A stretch of 11,230 bases of DNA from JBFJWU01 sp041623475 [NCBI: bacterium] (GCA_041623475.1 JBFJWU010000082.1:1-11230), one strand, 5' to 3'; positions 1 through 6,889 are shown, counted from the first letter of the stretch. Made by a program: numbers and translations. The notes: generated by a model not told the origin, from the sequence alone.

Positions 1-373
1 CCTGCACCCGCCATATCACGACATCATCCGTTTCAGCGATGACAATGAGGATCTGTCCAACCAGGGGTCGGTTGACGGGTTCCTGGATGCGCTGGGGCGC
101 GTTGGGGACAATGTGTTGACCGTCCTGGACCAGGGTCGCCATCTGGTTCTGGTGATCGGTGACAAGTACGAAAACGGCGAATGGATTCCCCTGGGGTTCA
201 TGGCGATGGAACGACTGCGGCAGTCGGGCCTGTCGCTCAAAAGTATCATTGTCAAAAACTTTGACGAGACCGCCGGCAAGCGTCAGCAGAAAGAACTGTG
301 GCGCTATCGGGCATTGGCAGGCGGCTTTTATGTGTTCAAGCACGAATACATTTTTGTATTTGTGAAGCAATAG
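1..373 (+). CDS. DNA methyltransferase (N-6 adenine/N-4 cytosine type), 3' part
   Basis: Only the last ~123 codons lie in the window; the reading frame is open from base 2 and the gene begins upstream. The first visible residues, LHPPYHDIIRFS, match the catalytic motif IV of amino-methyltransferases ([D/N/S]PP[Y/F/W]), here in an HPPY form. A later block, with VLVIGDKY and GEWIPLGF about 50-65 residues on, and the ending KELWRYRALAGGFYVFKHEYIF resemble the C-terminal half of a known group of restriction-associated DNA methylases. The enzyme would transfer a methyl group from S-adenosylmethionine to a base within a short target site and so protect host DNA. The S-adenosylmethionine-binding motif I is not in the visible part, so it may lie upstream or have a permuted position. 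The stop is followed after 17 bp by a GIY-YIG nuclease on the same strand, which supports a restriction-modification role. Family assignment is fairly sure; target base and sequence cannot be read from this fragment. Confidence 0.8.
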   Translation, partial: LHPPYHDIIRFSDDNEDLSNQGSVDGFLDALGRVGDNVLTVLDQGRHLVLVIGDKYENGEWIPLGFMAMERLRQSGLSLKSIIVKNFDETAGKRQQKELWRYRALAGGFYVFKHEYIFVFVKQ

Positions 374-390
374 TCGAGTCGCTGGTAAGA

Positions 391-1104
391 ATGTCAAAAT
401 CCCGGTCGTTGGATTCTGGATCACAAATGAGCGCCAAGCTAAGAATTTGGAATCGGTTTTGCGACGAGCACCAAGTAGAAGACGGTGTGTCTCTTTTCAG
501 TGGCAAAAATGGTGTGGTCGACGTAACGAACTACGGATCATCTGGGCGCCCTGTCCTCAAGCGGTCTGCGCAAATGGAGCGAGTAGTTGTTTCAGAAGTT
601 GCGAAAGTGATTTCTGATTTTGAAGCGGGTGGCGATCAGTATGATGGACTGATTTACATGATGTTCTGGAGTGAGGATGGCCAAGTGCTGCCACTTTATA
701 TCGGCAAAACGGAGAAGTACGGGAAAAGCGAAAACCTCAGCGCAAATATTCGCTCAGTAAGGTTGCGAGGCAATGGCCAGATAGGCGGAGATGCTTACTT
801 TGCGCGGTGGGGTTACAACCGGGCATACCACTTGGGTGACCTTAGCGGAGTCGTACTTGAAGGTCATCGTAGTCCCAAAAAATACCTTCGGTGGGCTAGT
901 CAGCTATTTGAAGAATTTCCGACACAACGTCCCAAACTCACACGCGCGACATACTTCTGGTGCAAAGCGTGGGACGCCCGGGAAGCTGGAATCTGGGAGG
1001 AATTCGGGCCGACCAACCTGACTTTTCTCGAATACTTGTTGATCGGTGTCGCATCAGACCTTTTTCCGCAGTATGTCCTGAACAATGAAGGTGTGAACAG
1101 GTAG
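391..1104 (+). CDS. GIY-YIG-fold nuclease, probable restriction endonuclease
   Basis: A 237-residue protein when started at ATG 391; ATG 427 (GGA 6 bases upstream) is a plausible alternative. The frame stays open upstream to GTG 298, but that would overlap the methylase gene. Residues 86-89 (GLIY) and 102-107 (LYIGKT) fit the paired beta-strand signature of the GIY-YIG fold. An arginine follows at 121. Glu214 in FLEYLLIG is well placed as the metal-binding glutamate, and Asn231/232 near the C-terminus as the conserved asparagine. GIY-YIG enzymes include Type II restriction endonucleases such as Eco29kI and Hpy188I, so I infer double-strand cleavage of unmodified target sites, with the adjacent methylase as the protecting partner. 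The gene is clearly richer in A/T and in codons such as AAA, AAT and TTT than the genes after the tRNA, which suggests horizontal acquisition. The fold call is fairly firm; restriction activity is inferred from context. Confidence 0.7.
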   Translation: MSKSRSLDSGSQMSAKLRIWNRFCDEHQVEDGVSLFSGKNGVVDVTNYGSSGRPVLKRSAQMERVVVSEVAKVISDFEAGGDQYDGLIYMMFWSEDGQVLPLYIGKTEKYGKSENLSANIRSVRLRGNGQIGGDAYFARWGYNRAYHLGDLSGVVLEGHRSPKKYLRWASQLFEEFPTQRPKLTRATYFWCKAWDAREAGIWEEFGPTNLTFLEYLLIGVASDLFPQYVLNNEGVNR

Positions 1105-1118
1105 GCGCTCTCGCCGAG

Positions 1119-1143
1119 GACGTTTTTTCCTTCGGAAAACGTC
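1119..1143. terminator. Hairpin after the nuclease gene, possible terminator
   Basis: GACGTTTT (1119-1126) is the exact reverse complement of AAAACGTC (1136-1143). An inner CC/GG pair (1129-1130 with 1134-1135) can extend the stem past a two-T bulge, leaving a TTC loop. The hairpin lies 15 bp after the nuclease stop and just upstream of the tRNA promoter, where a terminator would insulate the two units. It has no T tract after the 3' arm on either strand, so it is not a textbook intrinsic terminator. Confidence 0.35.
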
Positions 1144-1153
1144 GGACACTCGT

Positions 1154-1162
1154 TGTTACAAT
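1154..1162 (+). promoter_or_regulatory. Extended -10 promoter of tRNA-Leu
   Basis: TGTTACAAT contains TACAAT (1157-1162, five of six matches to TATAAT) preceded by TGn, the extended -10 form. Transcription would begin near 1169, about 13 bases before the mature tRNA 5' end. No good -35 hexamer lies at 16-18 bp spacing, which fits an extended -10 promoter. The tRNA needs its own promoter because a foreign-looking gene and a hairpin precede it. Confidence 0.5.
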
Positions 1163-1181
1163 TTAGGTATTCCTTTTCATC

Positions 1182-1264
1182 GCGAGCGTGGCGGAACTGG
1201 TAGACGCGCTGGATTTAGGATCCAGTGTCCTTGTGATGTGAGAGTTCGAGTCTCTCCGCTCGCA
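1182..1264 (+). tRNA. tRNA-Leu, anticodon UAG
   Basis: The cloverleaf can be drawn in full. The acceptor stem is GCGAGCG (1182-1188) with CGCTCGC (1257-1263), and the discriminator is A1264. The anticodon stem CTGGA/TCCAG (1209-1213, 1221-1225) encloses the loop TTTAGGA with anticodon TAG at 1216-1218, reading CUA and CUG leucine codons. The T stem is GAGAG/CTCTC around TTCGAGT (1240-1256). The long variable arm (1226-1239) is typical of class II leucine tRNAs, and discriminator A73 is the leucine identity base. The 3' CCA is not encoded: the discriminator is followed directly by TTTTTCC, so CCA must be added by tRNA nucleotidyltransferase. The hydrolase gene begins 20 bp downstream. Confidence 0.96.
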
Positions 1265-1284
1265 TTTTTCCTGGAGTCGGTGCA

Positions 1285-2139
1285 ATGGCTTTGACGTGGA
1301 TCAGTCGTGCGCCCGACCACCCCGACCTGTCCCACCTGCACTCTCGCGAATACCCTGTCCCGGGCGCCCGGTCGGCACTTCTGGTCTTGCACGGGTTTAC
1401 CGGAACGGCTGGCGAGATGGCGATTATCGGCGAGCGAGCTGCTGCGGCCGGTATTGCGTCCCTGATTCCGGGATTGCCAGGGCACGGGTCGGTGCCCGGT
1501 GACATGTCGGGAATCCGGTACGTCGATTGGCTGAACGCCGCGACTGCCGCCTATGATCAACTGCGTCGGCAGTACAGCCAGGTATTTGTGGCGGGCCTGA
1601 GCATGGGAGCGGTGCTGGCCCAGACACTGCTGCAGCACCCGCAGCCGCCGGACCGTACCGTGTTGTTGGCGACGCCGGACCGGATTGTTGGTCCCCGGCA
1701 GCGTCGGCAACTGGCGGTCTTTCGTCGCCTCTGGATTCGGCGCCGGATCGCCTGGATCAAGGACGGTGGATCAGACATTTCCATCGAGGCGGAACGTGCC
1801 CGACCGATCAATTATCGCTGGGCACCGCTGGAAGCCGTCTGTGAGGTCAATGCCATGTTCGAACGTGTCCGACGTCGACGTCGTGAGGCTGCGATGCCGA
1901 CGCTGATGATTCACGGCGCCGGGGATCATTCTGCGCCGCTGGCCGGTGCCCGGGTCGTCGCACGGGACTTGGGGCCTGGTGCACGGCTGGCTGTTGCCCG
2001 CAATTCGTGGCACGTGTTGACCAGGGATGTCGACGCGGATGCGACGGCTGACCTGGCGACGAACTTCCTGGCTGGTACAGAGCTGGACAGTTTGTCGCTG
2101 CCAGACGGGTTTTACTGGGACGGGGAACGGGGCTCCTGA
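1285..2139 (+). CDS. Alpha/beta-hydrolase, carboxylesterase/monoacylglycerol lipase-like
   Basis: A 284-residue cytoplasmic-type serine hydrolase without a signal peptide. LHGFTG at 35-40 is the oxyanion-hole loop (HGF), and PGLPGHG at 62-68 is the usual following loop. GLSMG at 104-108 is the nucleophile elbow with Ser106. Asp214 in HGAGD and His243 in SWHV complete a Ser-Asp-His triad at the spacing expected for Est30-type carboxylesterases and bacterial monoacylglycerol lipases. It would hydrolyse short- or medium-chain carboxylic or acyl-glycerol esters; the substrate is unknown. A strong ribosome-binding site, GGAG (1273-1276), sits 8 bases before the ATG and fixes the start. Only 20 bp separate the start from the tRNA-Leu, so the message is probably made as a read-through of the tRNA transcript. 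The Arg-rich cap region (about 138-154 and 194-200) is unusually basic. Fold and triad are secure; the reaction is a family-level guess. Confidence 0.87.
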   Translation: MALTWISRAPDHPDLSHLHSREYPVPGARSALLVLHGFTGTAGEMAIIGERAAAAGIASLIPGLPGHGSVPGDMSGIRYVDWLNAATAAYDQLRRQYSQVFVAGLSMGAVLAQTLLQHPQPPDRTVLLATPDRIVGPRQRRQLAVFRRLWIRRRIAWIKDGGSDISIEAERARPINYRWAPLEAVCEVNAMFERVRRRRREAAMPTLMIHGAGDHSAPLAGARVVARDLGPGARLAVARNSWHVLTRDVDADATADLATNFLAGTELDSLSLPDGFYWDGERGS

Positions 2140-2160
2140 CCAGGGGCAGGACGGGTCAGG
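2135..2160. terminator. Inverted repeat across two convergent stop codons
   Basis: CCTGACC (2135-2141) and GGTCAGG (2154-2160) are perfect reverse complements around a 12-base loop. The left arm contains the hydrolase TGA stop and the right arm contains the comM stop (TCA on the plus strand). A second small palindrome, CAGGG-T-CCCTG (2157-2167), overlaps the right arm. Position and symmetry suit a shared bidirectional terminator, but neither side has a T tract. Confidence 0.35.
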
Positions 2161-3691
2161 GTCCCTGGCGGTCAAGGCTGCGATACTGGACGGCCTCGGA
2201 CAGGTTGGCGATTGAAATATCTGTGTGCCCGTCCAGGTCTGCGATCGTTCGAGCGACCTTGAGGATTCGCGTCGTCGCCCGAGCGCTCATTCCCAGTTGA
2301 TCAACAACCTGTTCCATCAGTCGATGCCCGTCGTTGGTTAATGCACACCATTGCTCGATGTCGCTGGGTCCCATCTGGGCGTTGGCGTGGACCCCCCGGC
2401 GTCCGGAAAAACGTTGCTTTTGGACCGTCCGGGCGCGTTCGACCCGTTGACGGATCTCGGCGCTGGATTCGCCCTTGCGTTTGTCGGACATTTCCCGGTA
2501 TTTGATCGCCGGGACATCGACATGGATGTCGATTCGGTCCAGCAACGGTCCGGACAGCTTGTTCTGGTAGCGTTTGATCGCGATCGGGGTACAGCTGCAG
2601 GGGTGGCTCTTGTCGCCGTAGTATCCGCAGGGGCACGGATTCATACTGGCAACCAGCATCAGGCGCGCGGGATAGGTAATCCGCATCGCGGCGCGGCTGA
2701 TGGTGACGTAACCGTCCTCCAGGGGCTGGCGCATGACTTCGAGGACGTGTTTCTTGAATTCGGGCAGCTCGTCAAGGAAGAGGACGCCATTGTGGGACAG
2801 GCTGACTTCGCCTGGTTTGGGAATCGTGCCGCCACCAATCAGTCCGGCATCGGAAATGGAGTGGTGGGGGCTGCGAAACGGCCGGTTTGGCATCAATGCA
2901 GTACCTGAAGGCAGCAACGACGCAACACTGTAGATCTTGGTGGTTTCCAGCGATTCGTCGAATGTCGGGGTTGGCAGGATCGTCGCCAGTCGTTTGGCCA
3001 GCATGGTCTTGCCGGATCCCGGTGGTCCGATCATCAACAGATTGTGGCCGCCGGCCGCAGCGACTTCCATGGCCCGTTTCACGTTTTCCTGGCCGCGAAC
3101 TTCCGCAAAATCCGGTTCGTATGGGTCCGGTTCCGGGGCCACGGCGGCCTCGTCGGCGACGGCGGCGGGAACGTCGCGTTCGCCATTGATCCATTCGACC
3201 GCTTCCTTTAGCGACGTTACGGGGATCACACTGATCTCATCGACCACGGCGGCCTCGCTGGCATTGTCGGCGGGGACCAGCAATGCCCGGCAGTTCATTT
3301 CGCGCGCCAGCAGGGCAATCGGCAACGCACCCGGAATCGGGCGCAGGGCACCATCCAGTCCAAGTTCACCGACGACCAGGAGGTCCTCGGTGGCGGCTTG
3401 TTCGATGACACCCTGGGCACACAACATGGCCAGGGCAATGGGCAGGTCGAACCCGGACCCCTCCTTGCGCAAGTCCGCGGGGGCCAGGTTTGCCGTAATC
3501 TTGTGCTGGTATGGTTCAAAGCCGCTGTTTCGCAATGACGACCGGACGCGATCCCGGGCCTCCTTGACGGCACCATCGGGCAGGCCGACGACCTGGAACC
3601 CGGGCAGACCAAACGACAGGTCGATTTCCACCCGGATCGGAAACGCGTCGACGCCAAGAACGGACGCACTGACTGTATGGGCCAGGGCCAT
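2156..3691 (-). CDS. comM: ComM/YifB-family AAA+ ATPase (Mg-chelatase-like)
   Basis: A full-length 511-residue ComM. Residues 1-~165 form the N-terminal ChlI/Lon-like domain (FGLPGFQVVGLPDGAVKEAR at 27-46, GSGFDLPIAL at 78-87). Walker A is GPPGSGKT at 222-229 and Walker B is VLFLDE at 303-308. SFI/SFII-style AAA+ features follow, including GPLLDRID at 381-388 with the likely arginine finger Arg386. CPC and CSC pairs at 353-355 and 365-367 are characteristic of the family and may bind a metal. Established knowledge: ComM is a hexameric helicase that drives branch migration and extends integration of incoming single-stranded DNA in natural transformation. It is widespread, including in species not known to be competent. 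It stands alone on the minus strand, convergent with the hydrolase and divergent from the DUF58 gene. No Shine-Dalgarno precedes ATG 3691; instead a promoter predicts transcription starting at that A. Confidence 0.95.
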   Translation of the reverse strand: MALAHTVSASVLGVDAFPIRVEIDLSFGLPGFQVVGLPDGAVKEARDRVRSSLRNSGFEPYQHKITANLAPADLRKEGSGFDLPIALAMLCAQGVIEQAATEDLLVVGELGLDGALRPIPGALPIALLAREMNCRALLVPADNASEAAVVDEISVIPVTSLKEAVEWINGERDVPAAVADEAAVAPEPDPYEPDFAEVRGQENVKRAMEVAAAGGHNLLMIGPPGSGKTMLAKRLATILPTPTFDESLETTKIYSVASLLPSGTALMPNRPFRSPHHSISDAGLIGGGTIPKPGEVSLSHNGVLFLDELPEFKKHVLEVMRQPLEDGYVTISRAAMRITYPARLMLVASMNPCPCGYYGDKSHPCSCTPIAIKRYQNKLSGPLLDRIDIHVDVPAIKYREMSDKRKGESSAEIRQRVERARTVQKQRFSGRRGVHANAQMGPSDIEQWCALTNDGHRLMEQVVDQLGMSARATTRILKVARTIADLDGHTDISIANLSEAVQYRSLDRQGP

Positions 3692-3697
3692 CCGAAT

Positions 3698-3726
3698 AAT
3701 ATAGGGCAGTACCCGCCAGCAGGCAA
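3698..3726 (-). promoter_or_regulatory. comM promoter, predicted leaderless mRNA
   Basis: Reading the minus strand, -35 TTGCCT (3726-3721, four of six) and -10 TATATT (3703-3698, five of six) are separated by exactly 17 bp. Six bases after the -10 element comes A3691, which is the first base of the comM ATG. The expected start site therefore coincides with the start codon. This agrees with the lack of any Shine-Dalgarno sequence there. Confidence 0.55.
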
Positions 3727-3749
3727 CGCTGGGCAGCTAAACTGAACTT

Positions 3750-4778
3750 GTGACAGCGATGCATCGATTTTTGCGGGCACGGGCCGGGAACAGCCCGTCC
3801 TGGGACCGCGCCAATCGTTTTTACGAATGGGCGCGGCCGCCGCGGCAGTTGAAAACGACGACATTGGGCAAGATCGTGATCGTGTTTTCAATTGTCATCG
3901 GTGTCGCCGCGACCAACACGGGCAACAACCTTTTGTACCTGGTTCTGGGTGGTCTGTTCGGTACCATTGCCGCCAGCGGTGTGCTCAGCGAGCGTGTAAT
4001 CAAAAAGTTGTCTGTACGCCTGGTCATGCCCCGCTACGGGATCGCCGGGTCGGCATCGGGCATTACCGTAATCCTGCAGTCTGAAAAAGACACAGATTCT
4101 TTCCTGTTATGGGTCGAATTGTTTGACCATGACGAGCGGACGCTGGGGCGAACGTTTGTCCGGGAGATCCCTGGCTATGGCCAACGAGCGGTCAGTGTTT
4201 CGATTCGGCCCGAGTCCCGCGGCGCATTTGAAATCGCCGGCGTTCGCGTGCGGACCAGTTTTCCGTTTCAGATGTACGAGAAGAGCCGCAAGTTTGAATC
4301 CGCGAATGCGGTCCTGTGGACGGCCCCGGCTCCGGCACAGGTTGATGCCGCTGCCCTGGGAGCCAAAGGGTCCGAACGTGGCGACCGCCGGGCGCGGGGA
4401 ACCGACGGCGATGAATTTCGCGGTCTTCGCGAACATATGGAACAGGATCCGCCCAGCCGGATTCACTGGCGGAGGACTGCGGCGACGGGGGAGTTGCTGA
4501 CCAAGCAGTTCAGTTCGCGGGCCAGTCCCGAGGTCCTGATCCAGTTGCGCGCTGGCGCAACCGACGGCGCATTTGAGCTGGCACTGGCTGATGTGGCCGG
4601 CTACCTGCGTGCCGCACGCAACGCTGACATCCCGGTGCGCCTGGAATGCGGACACGCGACGACGGTTGTCAGTGGTTCCGGAGCTGGCCTGGCAGATGCC
4701 ATGCTGGCGCTCGCAGCTGTCAAACGTTCCGACGTACCTGCCGGTGTCGAGCCGGTCCTGATCAGGGTGCAGGGATGA
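3750..4778 (+). CDS. DUF58 family membrane-anchored protein
   Basis: 342 residues from GTG 3750; an in-frame ATG lies at 3759 and neither has a clear ribosome-binding site. Two hydrophobic segments (about 40-57 and 60-79) form an N-terminal membrane hairpin after a basic stretch. The rest is a soluble domain with a beta-rich middle part (about 85-190). The conserved DUF58 motif runs from DEFRGLREHMEQDPP (221-235) into SRIHWRRTAATGELLTKQF (236-254), matching the family's 'R.Y..GD..R.IHW..SA....L..K.F' pattern, although the usual GD is replaced by EQ. The C-terminal part resembles the von Willebrand A-like fold expected for DUF58. In many bacteria the gene order is MoxR ATPase, DUF58, transglutaminase, thought to act in assembling or maturing cell-envelope or protein complexes. 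No MoxR gene lies beside this one. The stop overlaps the next start as ATGA, so the two proteins are probably made together. Confidence 0.87.
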   Translation: MTAMHRFLRARAGNSPSWDRANRFYEWARPPRQLKTTTLGKIVIVFSIVIGVAATNTGNNLLYLVLGGLFGTIAASGVLSERVIKKLSVRLVMPRYGIAGSASGITVILQSEKDTDSFLLWVELFDHDERTLGRTFVREIPGYGQRAVSVSIRPESRGAFEIAGVRVRTSFPFQMYEKSRKFESANAVLWTAPAPAQVDAAALGAKGSERGDRRARGTDGDEFRGLREHMEQDPPSRIHWRRTAATGELLTKQFSSRASPEVLIQLRAGATDGAFELALADVAGYLRAARNADIPVRLECGHATTVVSGSGAGLADAMLALAAVKRSDVPAGVEPVLIRVQG

Positions 4779-6889
4779 GCTACCGCGGGTTCCTGCTGGC
4801 GACTGTTTACGGTATTGCATTCTGCGGCTGGGGCGCGATCTGGATCGCCGAACAGATCCAGCCGCTGATCCTGGTAGCGGTATTGGGTGCATTGGCGTGG
4901 GGTGTCGTCGCCGACCGTACGGGCAATCACCCATTGAAACCACAGTGGAATCGGGCGCTGTTGATTATCGGCCTGTCGCTGGCCGGTGCCGATTGGGCCC
5001 GCGGCAGCGGTTCCTGGTTTCTGGCGATTGTCCTGCTGATGCTTTACGTCTCGGCGGTTCGAGCATTGAGTCCAAAGGCAAACAGGGACCTGCAGCAGAT
5101 GATCGGCCTCAGTTTTCTGCAACTGCTGGCGGCATCCGTATTGACGCTGAGTATCGGCTATGCCGTATTCTTCCTGGCATTTTTCTTCCTGACCCCGTGG
5201 GCCCTGTACGCGGTGGCCGTCAAGGCCGAACTGGAAGGAGAGCACGACATTTTGCGCGGCCGGGTTGCCGAGCCCGGTCCTGTGACTGTGCCGCCAGCCG
5301 CCGGCCGGACCTTGTCACGGGGGATCCTGGCATCGATGACGGTCGCACTGCTGATGACGATGGTCGTGACGCTGTTGTTCTTTGTGTCGTTTCCGCGTCT
5401 GAGTACCGGCACGTTCAGTGGACGCCTGGGTTTGTCGACACCGGTGTCGGGTCTGAGCGACCAGGTCCAGCTGGGGTCCATGGGAACGGTGCTTGAGGAT
5501 ATTTCACCAGCGGCCCGTATTGTTTTTGAATCCGGAGAGCCGCCACCGCCCGAACAGATCTATCTGCGTGGAATTGCGCTGAACCACTTCGAAGACAATA
5601 CCTGGACCCGTCGCAGCCGCCTGAAGGTTCTGCGGCACCATCGGGGGCATTTTCGATTGCCCCGGGACGGCGTTGTCGAACCGACACACAGGGTTCGGAT
5701 CCTGCTCGAGGACCTGGGTACGGACATGCTGCCGGTCATGCCACGTGCCCTGCAGCTGGAAGTACCGCGAATGCGGATTCGCCGCGGGTCGATGGGGACA
5801 ATCTACCTTCCCAATACCAAGGGCGGTATCAAGTATGTCGTCGAATCGACTCCTGCAGATTACCGGGCCCCGGTTGACTGGGCAGCGTTGGCGCCCTTCC
5901 CGGAATTGCCCGCGTATATGTACCGGGCGTTTCTGCCGGATGGGGCAATGGACAACCTGCCCGCAAAAATACGCGATGCAGGCAAGGGCCAGGGCAACCT
6001 GCAATGGGTCCAGGCTGCACTGGATGAATTCGCAGACTATGACTATACGCTGGAATTGCCCCGTGGGGACGATCCATTGGCGGCGTTCCTGGAGCGGCGG
6101 GCCGGGCACTGCGAACTGTTTGCCAGCGCGCTGGCGTTGATGCTGCGGCAGAACGGAATCCCCGCCGTCGTTGTCAACGGGTTTCGCGGCGGCGAGTGGC
6201 TCGGCGACGGCGACTATTTCCTGGTCAGGCAACGAAACGCCCATTCGTGGGTCGAGTTTTACCACCCGGACCTGGACCGCTGGCTGATGCTTGATCCGAC
6301 ACCCGCTGCGCCGGGTGTCTCGCAAACCTGGAAAAAACTGGGCGAAGTCTGGCAGCGAGTGGCCGACCGCGTCCTGTTTTTCTGGATGGATCGCATCGTC
6401 GCCTACGACCTGCAGACGCAGGCCGCAGTTGTCGAAGGAACCCGGGACCAGGCCCGACAGGTCGGGGGGGCGTTACGGGAGTGGTCTGCAGAGCTGCGTA
6501 AACTGGTTGCGGGCCTGACCGGCGGTCTGGTCTGGCTGGGGGTCGGTGCCATGGTCGCGGCTGTGGCGTCGTTGCTGTTCGCCCTGGCGGCACGGCGAAC
6601 CGGACGCCGGCGCCGGACCGGTCCGGTTGGGACACCGGATTGGATGACTCGTTTCCTGAGGTCCGTACGGAAAGCAGGAATTATCGTCGATGATCATACG
6701 CCCCTGTCCATTGGATTTGCGGATCCCGGCCTGGATCCGTCGTTGCGTCGGAAACTGGACAATTTCTGCCAGTCTTACTACGGCTGGCGATTCGGCCACC
6801 AGGGCAGCGAAGCTGAATTGAAACAGATGGCCCGGTCACTGGAACAGGATCTCAAGCGTTACGCAAGTGACCGGAAAAACGCGGCCTGA
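4775..6889 (+). CDS. TgpA-like membrane transglutaminase (DUF3488-transglutaminase-DUF4129)
   Basis: 704 residues from ATG 4775, with AGGG 7 bases upstream and a 4-bp ATGA overlap with the DUF58 gene. The N-terminal ~210 residues contain six or seven hydrophobic helices (DUF3488). A large periplasmic part follows with the transglutaminase core: Cys446 in RRAGHCELFA, His490 in NAHSWVEF and Asp507 in MLDPTPA form the papain-like catalytic triad. Another membrane helix lies at about 580-600, and a cytoplasmic tail ends with the DUF4129-type motif FCQSYYGWRFG. This is the architecture of Pseudomonas aeruginosa TgpA, a periplasmic transglutaminase reported to be needed for viability there. The substrate, perhaps an envelope protein or peptidoglycan-linked target, is not known. 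The last 38 bp overlap the oppositely oriented glycosyltransferase gene. Family assignment is firm; physiological role is inferred. Confidence 0.92.
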   Translation: MSYRGFLLATVYGIAFCGWGAIWIAEQIQPLILVAVLGALAWGVVADRTGNHPLKPQWNRALLIIGLSLAGADWARGSGSWFLAIVLLMLYVSAVRALSPKANRDLQQMIGLSFLQLLAASVLTLSIGYAVFFLAFFFLTPWALYAVAVKAELEGEHDILRGRVAEPGPVTVPPAAGRTLSRGILASMTVALLMTMVVTLLFFVSFPRLSTGTFSGRLGLSTPVSGLSDQVQLGSMGTVLEDISPAARIVFESGEPPPPEQIYLRGIALNHFEDNTWTRRSRLKVLRHHRGHFRLPRDGVVEPTHRVRILLEDLGTDMLPVMPRALQLEVPRMRIRRGSMGTIYLPNTKGGIKYVVESTPADYRAPVDWAALAPFPELPAYMYRAFLPDGAMDNLPAKIRDAGKGQGNLQWVQAALDEFADYDYTLELPRGDDPLAAFLERRAGHCELFASALALMLRQNGIPAVVVNGFRGGEWLGDGDYFLVRQRNAHSWVEFYHPDLDRWLMLDPTPAAPGVSQTWKKLGEVWQRVADRVLFFWMDRIVAYDLQTQAAVVEGTRDQARQVGGALREWSAELRKLVAGLTGGLVWLGVGAMVAAVASLLFALAARRTGRRRRTGPVGTPDWMTRFLRSVRKAGIIVDDHTPLSIGFADPGLDPSLRRKLDNFCQSYYGWRFGHQGSEAELKQMARSLEQDLKRYASDRKNAA

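Noticed and set aside
298-390. Upstream GTG start for the nuclease gene
   Set aside because: It would overlap the methylase gene by 76 bp and add residues unlike the rest of the protein; ATG 391 or 427 is more plausible.
1119-1264. Attachment site or direct repeats of a mobile element at the tRNA
   Set aside because: No copy of the tRNA 3' end was seen elsewhere in the window and there is no integrase or transposase gene.
2937-3704. Open frame of 255 codons on the plus strand
   Set aside because: It lies wholly antisense to comM, lacks recognisable motifs and is explained by GC-rich codon bias of comM on the opposite strand.
3738-3749. Promoter for the DUF58 gene (TAAACT, 6 bases before GTG 3750)
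   Set aside because: The -10 match is only four of six and there is no -35 element at a suitable distance.
4107-4943. Open frame of 278 codons on the minus strand
   Set aside because: Antisense to the DUF58 gene and the start of the transglutaminase gene; the translation is rich in Arg, Pro and Gly with no domain, as expected of a shadow frame.
5504-6325. Open frame of 273 codons on the minus strand
   Set aside because: Antisense to the catalytic region of the transglutaminase gene, whose triad and motifs show which strand is coding.
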